Positions 1 through 13,000 of a DNA stretch of 64,000 nt are shown in pieces. Numbering within the stretch: the first letter of the stretch is position 1; every line of letters begins with the position of its first letter. The notes under the pieces are model-generated. The model did no database searches and had not been told where the DNA came from. It worked only from the letters and a program-made list of their open reading frames with translations. The DNA is from Marisa cornuarietis (Eukaryota; Mollusca; Gastropoda; Architaenioglossa; Ampullariidae). The translations under genes and the position numbers were made by a program. The stretch is taken from assembly GCA_004794655.1 (NCBI GenBank), contig SMMW01000001.1, positions 21,831,001 through 21,895,000 of the forward strand, in the 5' to 3' direction.

Positions 1-640
1 CCTTTTTTGTTCGGCAGCTCCGTGCAAGGACGCCCCACCCTTTACTTTGCCTCCCGCTGCAATTTGTTCCTCAACACATCATCAATTTCTCATAAGCACA
101 GAAGCTTTGTCTCCATTTCCTCGTTTTATGAGCGAATAAAGCTTTGGACGTTACATCAAAACAGACAACGGGAAGCCAGGAACATGTCAGAACGGACGAG
201 AAGACTGACTCATAGCAAAACACCTTCGCCATTTTTACAGACTTGATGTACGTGGCGAGCTGTATAAGACTGTCAAGGCCGCCATCAGGACGACCAAGGG
301 GAGGGGGAGGGGGAGGGTTCGGAGCCTGTAGGTCACCGGGTTCGGACAAATGGGTGGCCACAGCGTAGCATCAATCACATCATGACTAAACTTCACTTTA
401 TCTCCTGGGTGTTATTCTCGATGATCAACGAGAAAGAGAAGAAAAAACGAAAACTCGCGTTGATAGCAGGGAAAGCGAATTTCACCGCTTGGTGGCGCCT
501 GGTGCGGGAGGAGAGGCATAAAGGGACATAATAAAAGGCATCCCTAATCTGTGGGGCTGTTATTAATTATATCAAGACTGCCCCTGTCCCTTTCGCTATC
601 TCTCCAGAACACCGCGCGCGCAAGTGCACATGCACACAAA

Positions 641-658
641 CACACACACACACACACA
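641..658. repeat. (CA)n microsatellite
   Basis: Nine uninterrupted CA units, preceded by a short CG-rich alternating stretch. It is a simple repeat with no gene attached. Confidence 0.95.
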
Positions 659-2330
659 AGCTCGCGTTTTCGTTTGTTTATACATCCCTCTCTATGCGCT
701 CCTCCACACAATCCCCACCCCAAGTTCTCCCTCCATCTTCCTACCCGCCCGTGCCTCCAGCGTCCTGATGGGCCTTTAGCATCTTAAAAACCTTAATGGG
801 GTAATTTTTTTTAATGAACAAGATTACTTAGTCGAAGTACTATTTTCTTATTATCACCCTTGTTTTGAGATGCAAGGCTGTAAACATGAATAGCCACACT
901 ATAAGGTCTAAAGTCATTACATTTTTGTACCATAACTAAACTTGAAGATAAGTTCATTAACTTGTTTTTTGCGTGTTAGTTAAAAGAACAAAATTGTTGT
1001 TAAGCTGTTAAGTGTCGTGAGTATTGTGTAATAACTACCTAAAGAATTCCTGCGGGTGTTATCGAAACATCACCAACGACTCGATGACGGCGAGATTTTC
1101 AGTCCAAGAACAAGCAAAGCCTCTTCACAGTCTGTGCTGTTCCATCGATCTGGATGAAAGCCGAGTTGGCCATCAGACTGGCTTTCCTTCTGGCAAAATG
1201 TAGACGAAGCTTTCTATCGCAAAGTTTAAAGTTTTCACTTTCTTGCTATGCCTGATCCCAATGTGTCTATTGCGGTGACACCATGTTCGCAGATTCAAGG
1301 TGGATTGAAGATAACGAAGGGAGTTCTTTTGGTTAAAAACTGCAGATAGGGTTCCCCTCCCCCCGCCACCCCGGGGGTTTTGTTATGAAGCGAGGGTAAG
1401 TCGTTGCTCCGGGACAACGTAGGGCAATCCAGGATAAGCACTTGTCTTCCTTGTTAGGAAACGGTGACCATACTCAGAGGATAGATTTGTATAATACTCG
1501 ATCCCAGAGCATCTTTGCCACTACTTTACACAATTACAGCCACAGGGTTAGACCAACTACTTCAGGGTCTGAACATCGTTTTATAATTACAGAGTCAAGG
1601 CGTTTACTACCCTCGTTGCCTTACCCTGGCTTCTTAATTACGGCCTCAGGTGCGATGTTTGTTTTTGTCTCAGGATTTTTTTTTTGTACGATGTTTACTT
1701 TTTGTCACTTCCTTTCTGCAGCTCTAAATGTTGTGTGTCTGTTGTCTAACTACCTCTAAGTTAAGAATTTCCAAACCACTAACTTATCACCATTTTGTGT
1801 GCGCTCTCCCTTTTGATACTAAGGCTGGAATTATTTTGCTTTATTTTATGGTACCACCTAAAAAAGTCTTATTTATGGCACAATAATGAGAGGTTTTTCC
1901 CCTCCCTCCCTCTTAAAAACATTGTTAACATATCTTCCTAGACTGACCACAGAAATATTCACATATACAACGGGGGAGATTTTATAGCTAGAGGGTGGCG
2001 ATGTGGCCGGCGGCGATTGAAAACATAGCAAATCCACATTAAATCTGGCTGAATGGCAGTTTCTATGACGAGTCTGTTATATTCTATTTTTGTACGTTGG
2101 TCAGAAGCATGTTTGTGTATAATGTTTATTATTTATTTTGTAATTTTTTAGATATTATCGAGGACTACAAATTGGGAAAAATCAACATTTGCGACTTATT
2201 TCTGATCTACCACGAAGAATTAAAGAGGGTATCGATGAGAGACATGAGCTCATACTCATTTTAGTTGAACTCTGTAGCATATCTAGATTACATCTATTTT
2301 ATATTATGATATAAATATCTTATAAAAATT

Positions 2331-2346
2331 ATATATATATATATAT
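2331..2346. repeat. (AT)n microsatellite
   Basis: Eight AT units inside AT-rich intergenic DNA. Confidence 0.9.
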
Positions 2347-3253
2347 TATCCATCTTGCTAGTGGAATGTACAGACTGATTTTATAATATGGGTTAGATTC
2401 CTAAAATCGGATGAACTGAATTTTAGGTGCAGGTTGAGGTCTGTATCAGTGTGTGTTCTTGTTCTGCTACTTTTAATTAACAAACATTGATAATCAGCCT
2501 CCGAGACTGTCATCCTATCAGCCAAGGTAAGGGGCATCAATCGCATCATGAGTACAAGTGTTTGCTTCTCTCCCCTGACGCACTAACGCAGAGCCTGGAT
2601 AAATAAAAGCGATAGATGGAAAATGATAGCAAGAGTTAGCGGCAGAAATGAGCCCGAGGTACCAAAGGCTCGTATTAAATAACAGAAAAAACAAAGGAAA
2701 GCGACACGCGGTGTATCAACGACACCAGCACCTTGTTCGTGACAGCATCAGCAACATCAGCAACATCAGACTAGTCGATGTCAGCAATAAAGTCTTGCCG
2801 GTATCAGCAACACCAGTGCCTCAGTCTTGCCATTTCAAGTCAGTCGATTCTTCCAGCAGGCTAAACCCCATTTTTGTCTTGCGTGTTTTCCGGAAAACCA
2901 ATCTTAGTCGCATAATGAAAACGCGCCTGAAACACAGTGGGTCAGAAAAAGAGCCAGATGTCTGGAAGACTGAGGCTGGGAACAGGGTCTTCGATCTGTC
3001 TCATTATCAAACAACCGCTGGCGGCGCTCGCTGGAGAAGGTCGCGAGGACTTTAGTCGGGTACAGGCGGCCAACCTGCGTGCTACCCTTGCCGAAACTGC
3101 GGCTGACCTGAAAGAGGATCGTTAGCTCTGCCTCCAGTGTTTTGTCACGGCGTGCGGGCATCTGCCCTTCTGTTTTCCTCCCTCCGCTCACTAGTGCACG
3201 TCTCCGACACGTCCACTCCCAGGATAAAGTGATGACAATGAGATGAAATATCT

Positions 3254-3256
<3 letters not shown>

Positions 3257-3332
<76 letters not shown>
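3257..3332. repeat. Compound (TG)n(GA)n microsatellite
   Basis: About 30 TG units run directly into about 8 GA units. Open reading frames spanning it (poly-His-Thr on the other strand) are artefacts of the repeat. Confidence 0.97.
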
Positions 3333-3333
<1 letters not shown>

Positions 3334-5275
3334 CAGCACGGAGAGATCGGTAATTGACAGCCACGTTCCTCACAATCGTAATTTATGAGTTGTTTCTTCT
3401 CGCCTTAAACCTTGCACGGCTTGGCCACCCCGCTGGTCCAGACCAAGGCCTGCACTAGACAGCAGGGTTCTACAAATTGGTGACCAGGTTTTATTTATTT
3501 GGTAGCAAAGTGCTACCACCTACTGGTGATTTTGTATTCTAGGAGAAAGGAAAGTGAAGAAAGAGCGGGGATACAGAAGTACCAGCTCCCTCCACCCGCT
3601 GACAGTCAGCCATGTGAACAGACTTCATGCAGAGAGAACTGCGTGGGTCTTGCGATCTAAACCCACATCGCTCTAGCACTTGTCTCTGTATTCTTGATAT
3701 AATGGCTGGAACCAGCTCGTTTGAGTCGCTAACCGCCTCACCCCCAACAATGACCAGGTTGTGTGCGTCCATCTACCCACAAATGCAACCACGAATGTTA
3801 AAAAATGATAGCCATCTACCCCTTGACTGTTTCTTAATATCAGAAGTCCAAGAAGATTGAGTACTTTGGCTCGTGTGTTAGTAGTGTGCGGATGTACAAT
3901 AGCCAATGTTATCTATTTATTTAAGATGTTAAGCGTCAGATCAAATCTCTTTTCAATAGAAATTTCAAGTAAATAAACTTTTTTGAAAGATAATGTTTGT
4001 ATTGACAGACACCAATCGATTAACGTTGGACAGATTAGCTACGGCGCATGCTCTAACAAAAACGGAAGTGATTTGCCCCGTTGTGCCAGTGCTGACTTGT
4101 TGGACCACGTGACGCGGGTGTGAAATGGAATTTTTCTGTCAGTAACCTTGCAACCTGTCTTCAATGTGTTTTAAAGCATTGAGAAGGATGTTTACCACCC
4201 CAGCATGTGAGTGGTGCACATTCTAGACAGAGAAACTGGCGGGGTGGGGGTGGGGTGGGGCCGCAGTGACAAATGCAGCTCGTACGCCCCCCCCACTCAC
4301 CCCTAAATTCGTCCCTCCGCTACCCCTGCGTTTCGTTTTCCTTTCCCCGTTTTATTGATGCTTTTAACAACAGCATTTCATTACCTGCGGCCGCCTGCAT
4401 ACCTGTACCAGGTGCGCACCTGGTGAGCGGACGTGAGGGAGCCAGTTACGCGTCATTGCCTGGTCTTACCTGGCCTCCAAACTGTTCACATCTGTTCGTC
4501 CGCCAAGCCTGAGTGCCGCTGCTCCGCCGAAACACGCGCAACCAGGCTGCGTGGGCGCTTACAACATCGTTTGCGTAAACCATGTGAGGACCCTTTCAAA
4601 CATGTCTGAAATGTTTTTAAGCTAATCTCAGTGATGACTTCTACCCAACCTTCTCCTTTTTTTGGGGGGGTGGGTGGGTGGGTAAACGTTTGAGCTGCAT
4701 AGAGTTTAGTGCATGGCAAAACAGCAATAAGTTTCACTTCATGCACGTGTTCACATGGGGTCTGGGGTCTGGGGTCGTCAACGCTGAACGTAGCGTACTG
4801 TCAAATCTTGTTGGAAGCTGTGCACGATGATTGTCAACTACACTTCGTTTCCTTCTTCATACTTGGCCTCGCGTCACTTCCTTTAACGGCTCTCGCTCTG
4901 AGATGATGACTAAACGTTTCCAACGACTCCAATATTCACAACACCTACTGCAGGCTTACGCCAGTGATTTCTGATTGGTTTTCCAAAAAAAAGAAAAAAA
5001 GAAACACGATTAATCAATCATATGCGCAATTTGCCTTGTGGTTTGTGGCGCGTGCAAACAAGGTAACCGTGCTTTGAATGCTGTTTTTACCTGTGCGCAA
5101 GTCAGTCAGTCACGTGACTTCCTGTCGTTGCCCTAGGTTGACATTTTACAGCGTTTATGTTTAGGGAGGTAGAGTGAGTTTTGGAGCTGATGAAGAAGTT
5201 TACTTTGCAAAGCACGTGCTACCAGAGATTTAGCAGAAGTACACAGAAGAGAAGTTTCTTCCTCAAATATACAAC

Positions 5276-5294
5276 ATATATATATATATATATA
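5276..5294. repeat. (AT)n microsatellite
   Basis: A short pure AT run flanked on the right by a G-rich stretch. Confidence 0.9.
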
Positions 5295-7270
5295 AGGGGG
5301 GAGTAGGGGTGTTTAAGGTCTTTAAGGTGCTTTGTCATCAAGCAGCTCATAGCAAACAGGGAAAGTATATCAATACAACAGGAGAGGAAGATGATGCAAT
5401 ATCCATGCTGTACATACAGAAGAGCAAGATGATGCACCACAACTGGGACAGTGTACCAATTGCTTTTGACTTTTGAAAGAAAATATTTGAATGCTAAAGC
5501 AAGCTAAGAATGCCGAATGTAGCCAACAAATCCTGTCAGGAGAGAAGCCAAACGTCTTCGACAGCACGGAACCCAGAAAAGATAGCAATACAGTAATGCA
5601 AAGCCAACAATGCTGTGGTGTAGACTCAATACTGCGCACAAACCCACAATACAGAAATACAAACCCAAACTATTGTAACCCAGACCTAATAATGTTGTAA
5701 TGTAAAATTGAACAACACAGTGACTCACAACTCAACAGCTCTGGAGAAGTCTGGTGGTTCCGTTCACGCGTCTCCTTGGTGACAGGCTTTGCAGCAAAAC
5801 GACAGCAAAATGTCCGACTGTGCGTTTGCTATGGAAACGGGCTTTTAGGAATGAGAATTAATCTAAAACTACAGCCTTCACGTTGACATTGGCGATAAAC
5901 GTTTATCATTACAGGCTGGGTTACAGAAAACCCCGGACTTTATCTGTGTCATCACTGCATCCAAAATATTGTATGGCGCAGGAAGGTTCAAGAGTGATAA
6001 CCCATGTCGTCTGTTGTGGTTTTTTCTGGGATTGGGATAGGCAGCTTTTTTTCAAAAAATTTTAGAGAATCTACAGAAATCCAGTTGTCCTTACTATAGC
6101 ATCTCTCTCTCTCTTCTCTCTCTTTCTTCAAAAATTGTTTTACTAATCCCAGCAACCTCGGGTTCATAGCTTTAGACTAACCAAATATATAAATGGAGTA
6201 AAGGATTTAGGTTCAAAATTGTAACTGGTTTTGACTTTATGATATAAAATTATTTCAGCAATGCAGTACTATAAAAAAGGGCAGTTGCAGGGCCCTGTTA
6301 ACCCAACCTCGCATCCCTCCCCAACGAAAATCAGACGAAAAAGATAAACGTTCCACGGTATAGCAGTATCACGATAAATCAGCAATCGTCTGCAAAAAAA
6401 AAAAAAAATGGTGCTGCATGCGAACCCGTAGTAGGTTATTTATAAGCGTTGGATTTTGTAGAATCGGAGAGAAGCAGCAAGATAAAACCTAATCTCTGCA
6501 GGAGAAACTATTTTACACAGACACGAACTCGATCTTGTAGATCAATAGCGCTGACAAGAAGGGAAGCGATTTCCTGGGAAAGTAAGTTGCTCACTCCTAT
6601 TCTTCCCCAAACCCAAACTTTGGCTAAGAAGATTACTGGTCGTTTCAACAGTCGTTGATTTTAAGTTATGTCCTTCGTGGCAAAGGACCATGAGACACTT
6701 TTGAATTTCATCCAGGCCGGATTTTGGATGTGGGGGGGGGGTGAGACGAATGAGTAGGGGCTGTGTTCCTGCATAGCAAAACCTAACATCTTAATGTGAC
6801 AAAGAGAGAGAGAGAGAAATCAAGGTTCCAGTCGGTAAACTGAGACTGATCTGGCCGGCTCGACTGTAAACAGAGCGGTCTGTAATGGGCGCTAGTGCGG
6901 CGAGGGACAACTGGGTCTCACTGGCTGCCAATGTGGGAACTAACGATGCTTGGCCAGACAAGTGCAGAAGGGTGCGCAGACTTTATGATGATTGAACGAG
7001 GGGTCCGCTTGGACACATGCTCCCGAGCAGGCAGCTTGGCCAACACAAAACTTGTGCCGCATCCCAACCCTAACAGCGCTTTGCACATCACAGTCTCCAC
7101 CAGATGTGTGTCTGCATGGGCTGTTGTGAGACGGCAGTGAGAATCGGGTGTAGAGGGATCATATCTCGACATACTTCTATCTGAATGTGACACCTGTTTA
7201 CAGGGCTGACCGTCGGTGACGTATTCCGGCATACTCCATCCTGTATATGTGTGTGATTCTATGAGCTCTC

Positions 7271-7274
<4 letters not shown>

Positions 7275-7324
<50 letters not shown>
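7275..7324. repeat. (TG)n microsatellite
   Basis: About 25 pure TG units. Confidence 0.97.
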
Positions 7325-7326
<2 letters not shown>

Positions 7327-7840
7327 CATGAAGATCCATCTGATCCCTGCCTGAAAATCTGTGTGCTCGTGCATGTACATAAAGTGGTCTCAGTCCGGCT
7401 GGTTCTGGCAAGAGGCGCTACATTTAAATGTACTTAAATAAATCTGTTTAAAACCCATTTATGCAAGAGGTTGAAAATTCTGATTTTGGTGCAGAAAATT
7501 CATGCGTGTGAGCTACAGATATTTAATGAATAAAAATCTGAAGAGAAAAAAATGTATTTGTTCCAGTAAGGGAACGTGAGGCATAAATGGGATAAGAGGG
7601 GTAAAGAAACCGGCGAAAAGCGTTTCAAGGGAAATAACACTTAAAAGTCACAATGCTTCATTTTTTTAGTTGTGGTGTCCCTTTGATTTGTTTCCCGTGT
7701 CCAAGCCTCCCTTTATTCACAGACAAATTAAAAATAAATTATTGAAACGTAAAAATAAAGCATGAAAAGATAGGAAGATTAAAGTCTGTCTAAAATTATA
7801 TTGTGAAGATCATTAAATGCGACAGAAAAAGCATGTTTTT

Positions 7841-7881
7841 GTTTATTTGTTTGTTTGTTTGTTTGTCTTTTTTTTTTTTTT
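7841..7881. repeat. (GTTT)n plus poly-T tract
   Basis: Tetranucleotide GTTT units end in a run of about 15 T. This could be the antisense tail of a retroposed element, but no body was recognised. Confidence 0.85.
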
Positions 7882-8525
7882 GCATTGTTGATCTCGTCGA
7901 CAACTGTTATCAAGACTTCAAGCTACAGGCTTTCTTGTTTGTGTTTAACGCCGTGCCACCAACTACTTAAAGGTACAAGAGCGACAACTGATAACATAGC
8001 ACAATGTAAGTCAGTATATTTACGAAACATATAGTCCTCCAATGCTGTCGCCACTCGTCGTTTAAAAAAAAAATGGCACCTAGTCATGGTGGTCTGTTGA
8101 CTGTATCTGTTCTAAAGATTGTTGTACCGGTCTTTTGACCTGATCGGCCTAAGGGTGGCTGGTAAAAATGAAATGCGACATGAAAAGAAGAACTGCAAGG
8201 CAATCTCAATCTCAGTTTCATTTTTTTTAATGGAGAAGACCTTTTAAAAAGAATTAGAAGCTCTCTAGTGATGCATTTCATTAAACCTATAATTAATGTG
8301 CAGGGTGATGGTGGGATGACTTATATTGTAGATCGTGATTTGATCAGAATGACAATAAAATTTGTGTAAAGTCGTAAAGTCCCCATCTGCAAAGCAAATT
8401 ACCGCCGTCTCGCCAGAGTGACGATTCTTTTTAACTTCAGAATTCATCAGATCACGACTGCCTTTCAGCAGAAGTATTTTTGTGCAGAAAGATTTTCCTT
8501 TCCGATTATTCAGTGGAGCATATTT

Positions 8526-8528
<3 letters not shown>

Positions 8529-8585
<57 letters not shown>
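8529..8585. repeat. (TG)n microsatellite
   Basis: About 28 pure TG units. Confidence 0.97.
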
Positions 8586-8587
<2 letters not shown>

Positions 8588-8744
8588 AGCATTACATCAA
8601 GTGTTCAACTTAATTAATCATAAGGACGATTCCAGATAGTGCTCATGCTAGCAATATATACAGAAGTATATATATGTTGAAATAATTTTTTTCTCTCTCT
8701 CTCTCTCTCACATTCCCAGCAACAGTACATACAGTTAGTGATCT

Positions 8745-9420
8745 TAGGTCACCTCAGGCTAGTATAAGCTCACGGCCAGTAGAGTTGATCAGGTAAATAG
8801 CACGTGGAATGAATGAGTTGTGGTGACGATTGACTGCAATCTGCATACAGACATCGCGTACCTACAGCCAGACCGCAAGAGTGAAAACTCGTCACATGCC
8901 AACACATGATCTGAAATAGAGAGGATACGGGATGCCTTCCTAAGGTTTTGCTGATTACAGAAAGCTGCCAAGTCCCTCGATCTGCCTCATTCCGGTGATC
9001 TTAGAACAGTATAATTAACAAGGGAGACCAGACTATTTGATCCTATATAGGAGAGGTTGTGGAACTAGGAGATAAAAGAAAATTTGATGAGACTTTCAAT
9101 GAAAGACTGATAGAGCCAAGTGAGGATGACAGAGCTGACAGAGAAAGAGTTCAGTTTCTGTAGGAGGTACAGGCGTTGTTGAGTCTTACGGAGCATCATC
9201 TCAGTGTTGATGTTCCATTTAAGCTGGTTATCGAAGTTAAATATTTATGACAGTCGAATACGTAGATGGCATCATCATGGACAGTACTGACGACTTCCTG
9301 AGGCTTGTTCATCATATAGTCGTAGATCATTTCCTTAGTCTTTGAGGGAATCGGGCATTCAAGACAAGGAAGTGTTCGTCACACCAGTGTACAACGTCAG
9401 GAAGAGCGCCATCATGAACA
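8745..9420 (-). mobile_element. Decayed L2/Rex1-like LINE 3' fragment, antisense
   Basis: Translated on the - strand with frame changes, it gives hallmarks of the C-terminal part of a non-LTR retrotransposon reverse transcriptase: WCDEHFLVLNARF near 9395, a QQRLYLLQKL-type patch near 9170, LYQSFIESLIKF near 9110, and a final block with SDHVLACDEFSLLRSGCRY near 8880. In intact elements these read like CDKNFLLLN, QQRLYFLRRL, FYQSFIESIL and LLPSGRRYR. Several stops and frameshifts show it is dead. A related, more degraded copy lies inside PCMT1 intron 4. Clade assignment is from pattern memory only. Confidence 0.7.
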
Positions 9421-9946
9421 TGTTCGTTATTATACAAAAGAAGTAAATAGTACACAGGATCTGTAACGACTAACAGTATAATGTTTTAATTAAAGAACAA
9501 ATTATTTAACACTGGATAAGCAATAACTATTTCTTTAGTCTTTACTACTTATTTCATGCGTTTCATTTCCGATACGTATTTTCACGTAAGGTCATGATCT
9601 TTGACTAATGTGGGGTCAAGGTTACAGTGTTGCTCACTGCGGCGACTTGTCTTAGGATTTACGTCGTCTGCATCCAGCAGCTGCACAATATAAGTATCTG
9701 AATTTTAACATCGCTGAACTTAGAAACTGGAGGCTTTACACAAATCTGGATGCATGCTGCCTTAACTGTATTGAGGTGAAAATGTGACACGTGAAATGAG
9801 CAACTGCGTGTCGGGCGGTTTCGTGCAGACCTCTGCAGATTCCAACAGAAAACGTTTCTTTGATGTTAACATCCAGTAGGACTGGAAGACTTGCTCAGCT
9901 GTCTAGAGACTTTGCTTTTTTCTTCGTGCTTATTACACGTTCAGGA

Positions 9947-10001
9947 ATGGCTTGGCGGTCTAGTGGGAGTAGCAACACCAACCTTGTAGATAATTTACAA
10001 A
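9947..10001 (+). CDS. PCMT1: PCMT1 coding exon 1
   Basis: Encodes [18 protein letters not shown] plus one base of a Lys codon. It ends at CAAA|GTAAGT, a strong donor (phase 1). Confidence 0.93.
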
Positions 10002-13000
10002 GTAAGTGAAACAAATTGTTGTCAGTTAATTGTGGGTTATCAATAGCGCAGTTGTTATCAGTATAGAAAGTGTGGTGTGTCCTGCCTTAACTTTTATTAC
10101 CTATGATAATCAAACAGAAATTGAAGCAAATCTATGACAATATATTATTAAACTAAATTACCACGTCTTTGCATTTATTGCTACACACCTGTGCATGTAT
10201 TCAGTTACACAACTGAAAATCACAAAGTATAATGTGGATGGCTACATTTTTGGCATCGTTTTCTTGATCGACCAGAAGCCAGTTTCTCGCATATTCGTGA
10301 AAACAATAATCATTCTTGCGCAATAAATCGGTAGGTTACTTGAAACTAATGTTGATTTTAATGGTATCGCATGGTCAAGGCTAATAACTGTTCAAGGCTT
10401 CTCCAAACAAACATGTGGAAGGCATAATATTCTAATTGCATGGCTGAACATCATTGCCTAGATATTCAGGGTCAGAAGAAGAATATCCCTCTCCTCTTCA
10501 AACAAAATGTGTAATTGTCATAAAACTTCGACTACTGTTCTTGAAGTACATCAGAATACACAGGCCCATTGCTATTAGAACTATTTATTTAATATTTAAA
10601 ATTAATGCTTATTATGTTTTAATTATTTTTGCTTTTTTTTCAAATTGCTTTAGTGTTAATAAGAAATTAAAGCAGATTCATATTATTTAATATTTGATTA
10701 TTCTTAGAGATTTCATGCTTTTGCAGCAATTTTTTATCTTAACATATTTTTAAATATGCAGCAATTATTGTTTTACTACTTTAAAACTCTATTTATCTTC
10801 TACAAAATGAGCAAGTATTTTTCCTGCTGGCATGGCATCATGTATATGGGAGATAAAGAGGTGAGCTTGAATTATTGTATGCTGTTGATTTCACTCAGTG
10901 GTAGTGTGCTTCTTGCATTCTGTCACAGAAAATGGTATCATCAAGCATCCCAAGGTGGCAGAGGTCATGAAGATAGTTGATCGGGCCAGCTTCTGCAAAT
11001 ATAATGCATACACCGATTCTCCACAGAGCATTGGCTATGCTGTCACCATCAGTGCACCACACATGGTAAGAACTCATCTCTACAGCTATTGAGGTGCATA
11101 TTGTAAACAAATCTCTAACAAGTCTTCTACAGCATGAGTGACTCCATGCTTCATTCAGGGACACTATACATTATCTCATGAAGAGACATGATTTCTATGC
11201 TGCCTGTCTGTTAACAGTTATTTTTAGAAACTGTAGAGACTTTGGCCTTGCCTTTGTAGCTTCTTAATGAGGAACAGATCATGTGTTTGAAAACAACAGT
11301 TATTATTTTGATTATTGTTGAAAGATCTAGGTGATCAGATGTTGCTGTTGTTTCTTACAGACACATATTACTATGCCCTTAGAATCTAGAATTTTTAGAA
11401 CTAGTTGCGACCTCAGCTAGTTCTGAAACCAGGGAATTTCAAGACAGTAATACCACATAAATCCTCTGTTTATTAAGTTTGACTTATTTATTTAAAAGCA
11501 TAGAACTAGAGAAAGTAAACGACTGCAGTTGTACTGGAGGCATCTTGTATGTCTAAGAGCATTGTTTATTAACACTAAATATTTTTTTTAGTTTATGTTT
11601 TTGTTAATTGATATTTTGAAAATTTTACTGCTGCTTCTTTGTTTATTGTTGTTGCTTTTTTCTATAATTAAGCATGCCCATGCTTTGGAGCTTCTGGCAG
11701 ATCACCTGTACGAGGGCGCTACAGCTTTAGATGTTGGCTCTGGCAGCGGATATTTAACAGCCTGCATGGCTCTTATGGTGAGTTCATGTTGTGCGGTAAC
11801 ATTAAGTGGAACATAAAAATCTCTTACGTTTTAAGTCTAGACTAAAATTGACCATGTATCCATGGGGAAACAACATTTTGCTCTCTGATGTGGTTGACAG
11901 ACTGAGTGAGAAAGAGACAAATGTCAGCTTCAGACCTACTGCTCGCCTTATTGTGAGTGTGGATGCGTGACATGGAGAGACTGAGATATACTAACTTTGC
12001 AGTTTGAGAGCAGCAGTAACAGCTACCAGAGCTAAAATGATATACATATGCATGTAAAAGTGAATGGCATAGGATCAGAAGATAACAACACTGTAGCTTG
12101 GAAGTGCAGATAACACAGACAATACTGGAATGAGCCAGATCATTGTGTATATATAGCACTTGTATGTTTATTAAATCCTTTTCTTCTTGTACTTTTTTTT
12201 GCATATCCTGGCCATTGTACACACAGTACTTCTGACGGCAATGATCCGACGATATCACTGGTCGTGACACACTCCAATCGTGGTAGACCGTATACTCCAG
12301 ACACATGACGACGATAATCCTGGCCGTTGTACGCTCAGTACTTCTGGCGGCGATGATCCCTATGTCGAAGTGCCGTCAGCACTTCGAACGACGATATTAC
12401 TGGTTATGACACTCCAATTGTGGGAGACCGTATACTCCAGATGTGTAACGACTATAACCCTGGCCGTTGTACACACAGTACGTCTAACAGCGCTGCTCCA
12501 TATGTCGAGGGTTATCCTGCACTTCTCACCCCCCAGTAATTCCTTGTCTCTGCAAGGAATTAAACTGATTTCCTTGGAAGTCACACAGACTTGACACCAA
12601 TGTCTATCTCCTTCTACGTCTGATAAGGGAATAAACAGAATCCACTCACGCGTCTTACTGTGACTATTTCGCTCACTCATTCTTTCGTAAACCATACTCA
12701 CATTCATACTTTCGCGTAAAGGGGAAACTAGCCCTGCCTTACAACCTAGCAGGGAACTAACTCTAGTTCATCCCTTACTGTCACGGGTCGATCCGTGACA
12801 TTCATCAACAGATGTCTGCGCCACATTTTCAACATCAGATGGCCCGAGAAGATCTCCAATGCATACCTGTGGGAGAGAGCCAACCAAAAACCTGCCAGCC
12901 AAGACATCAAGAAGCAAAAGTGGGGCTGGATCGGTCACACCCTGCGAAAGCCGGCCGAAAATCTAACACAAGCTTTGGACTGGAACCCACAGGGAAGGCG

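Larger units (their letters stand above)
1..9946. other. Intergenic region upstream of PCMT1
   Basis: No coding exon could be supported here. Open frames in the region are short, give low-complexity translations, or run through CA/TG repeats. The stretch is relatively CpG-rich and holds several microsatellites plus an antisense LINE remnant near its right end. A 7-bp-arm hairpin (GGTAGCA-AAG-TGCTACC) lies near 3500. The last few hundred bases before 9947 should contain the PCMT1 promoter and 5' UTR, but no TATA box or initiator stands out. Confidence 0.6.

Noticed and set aside
2648..3055. 135-codon + strand open frame with INSISN-type repeats
   Set aside because: It is built partly from a short CAG/CAACAT-type repeat, matches no recognised family, has no splice context, and an overlapping frame on the other strand is equally open.
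3145..3373. Open frames with poly-His/Thr runs on the - strand
   Set aside because: These are translations of the (TG)n(GA)n microsatellite. The same applies to frames across 7275-7324.
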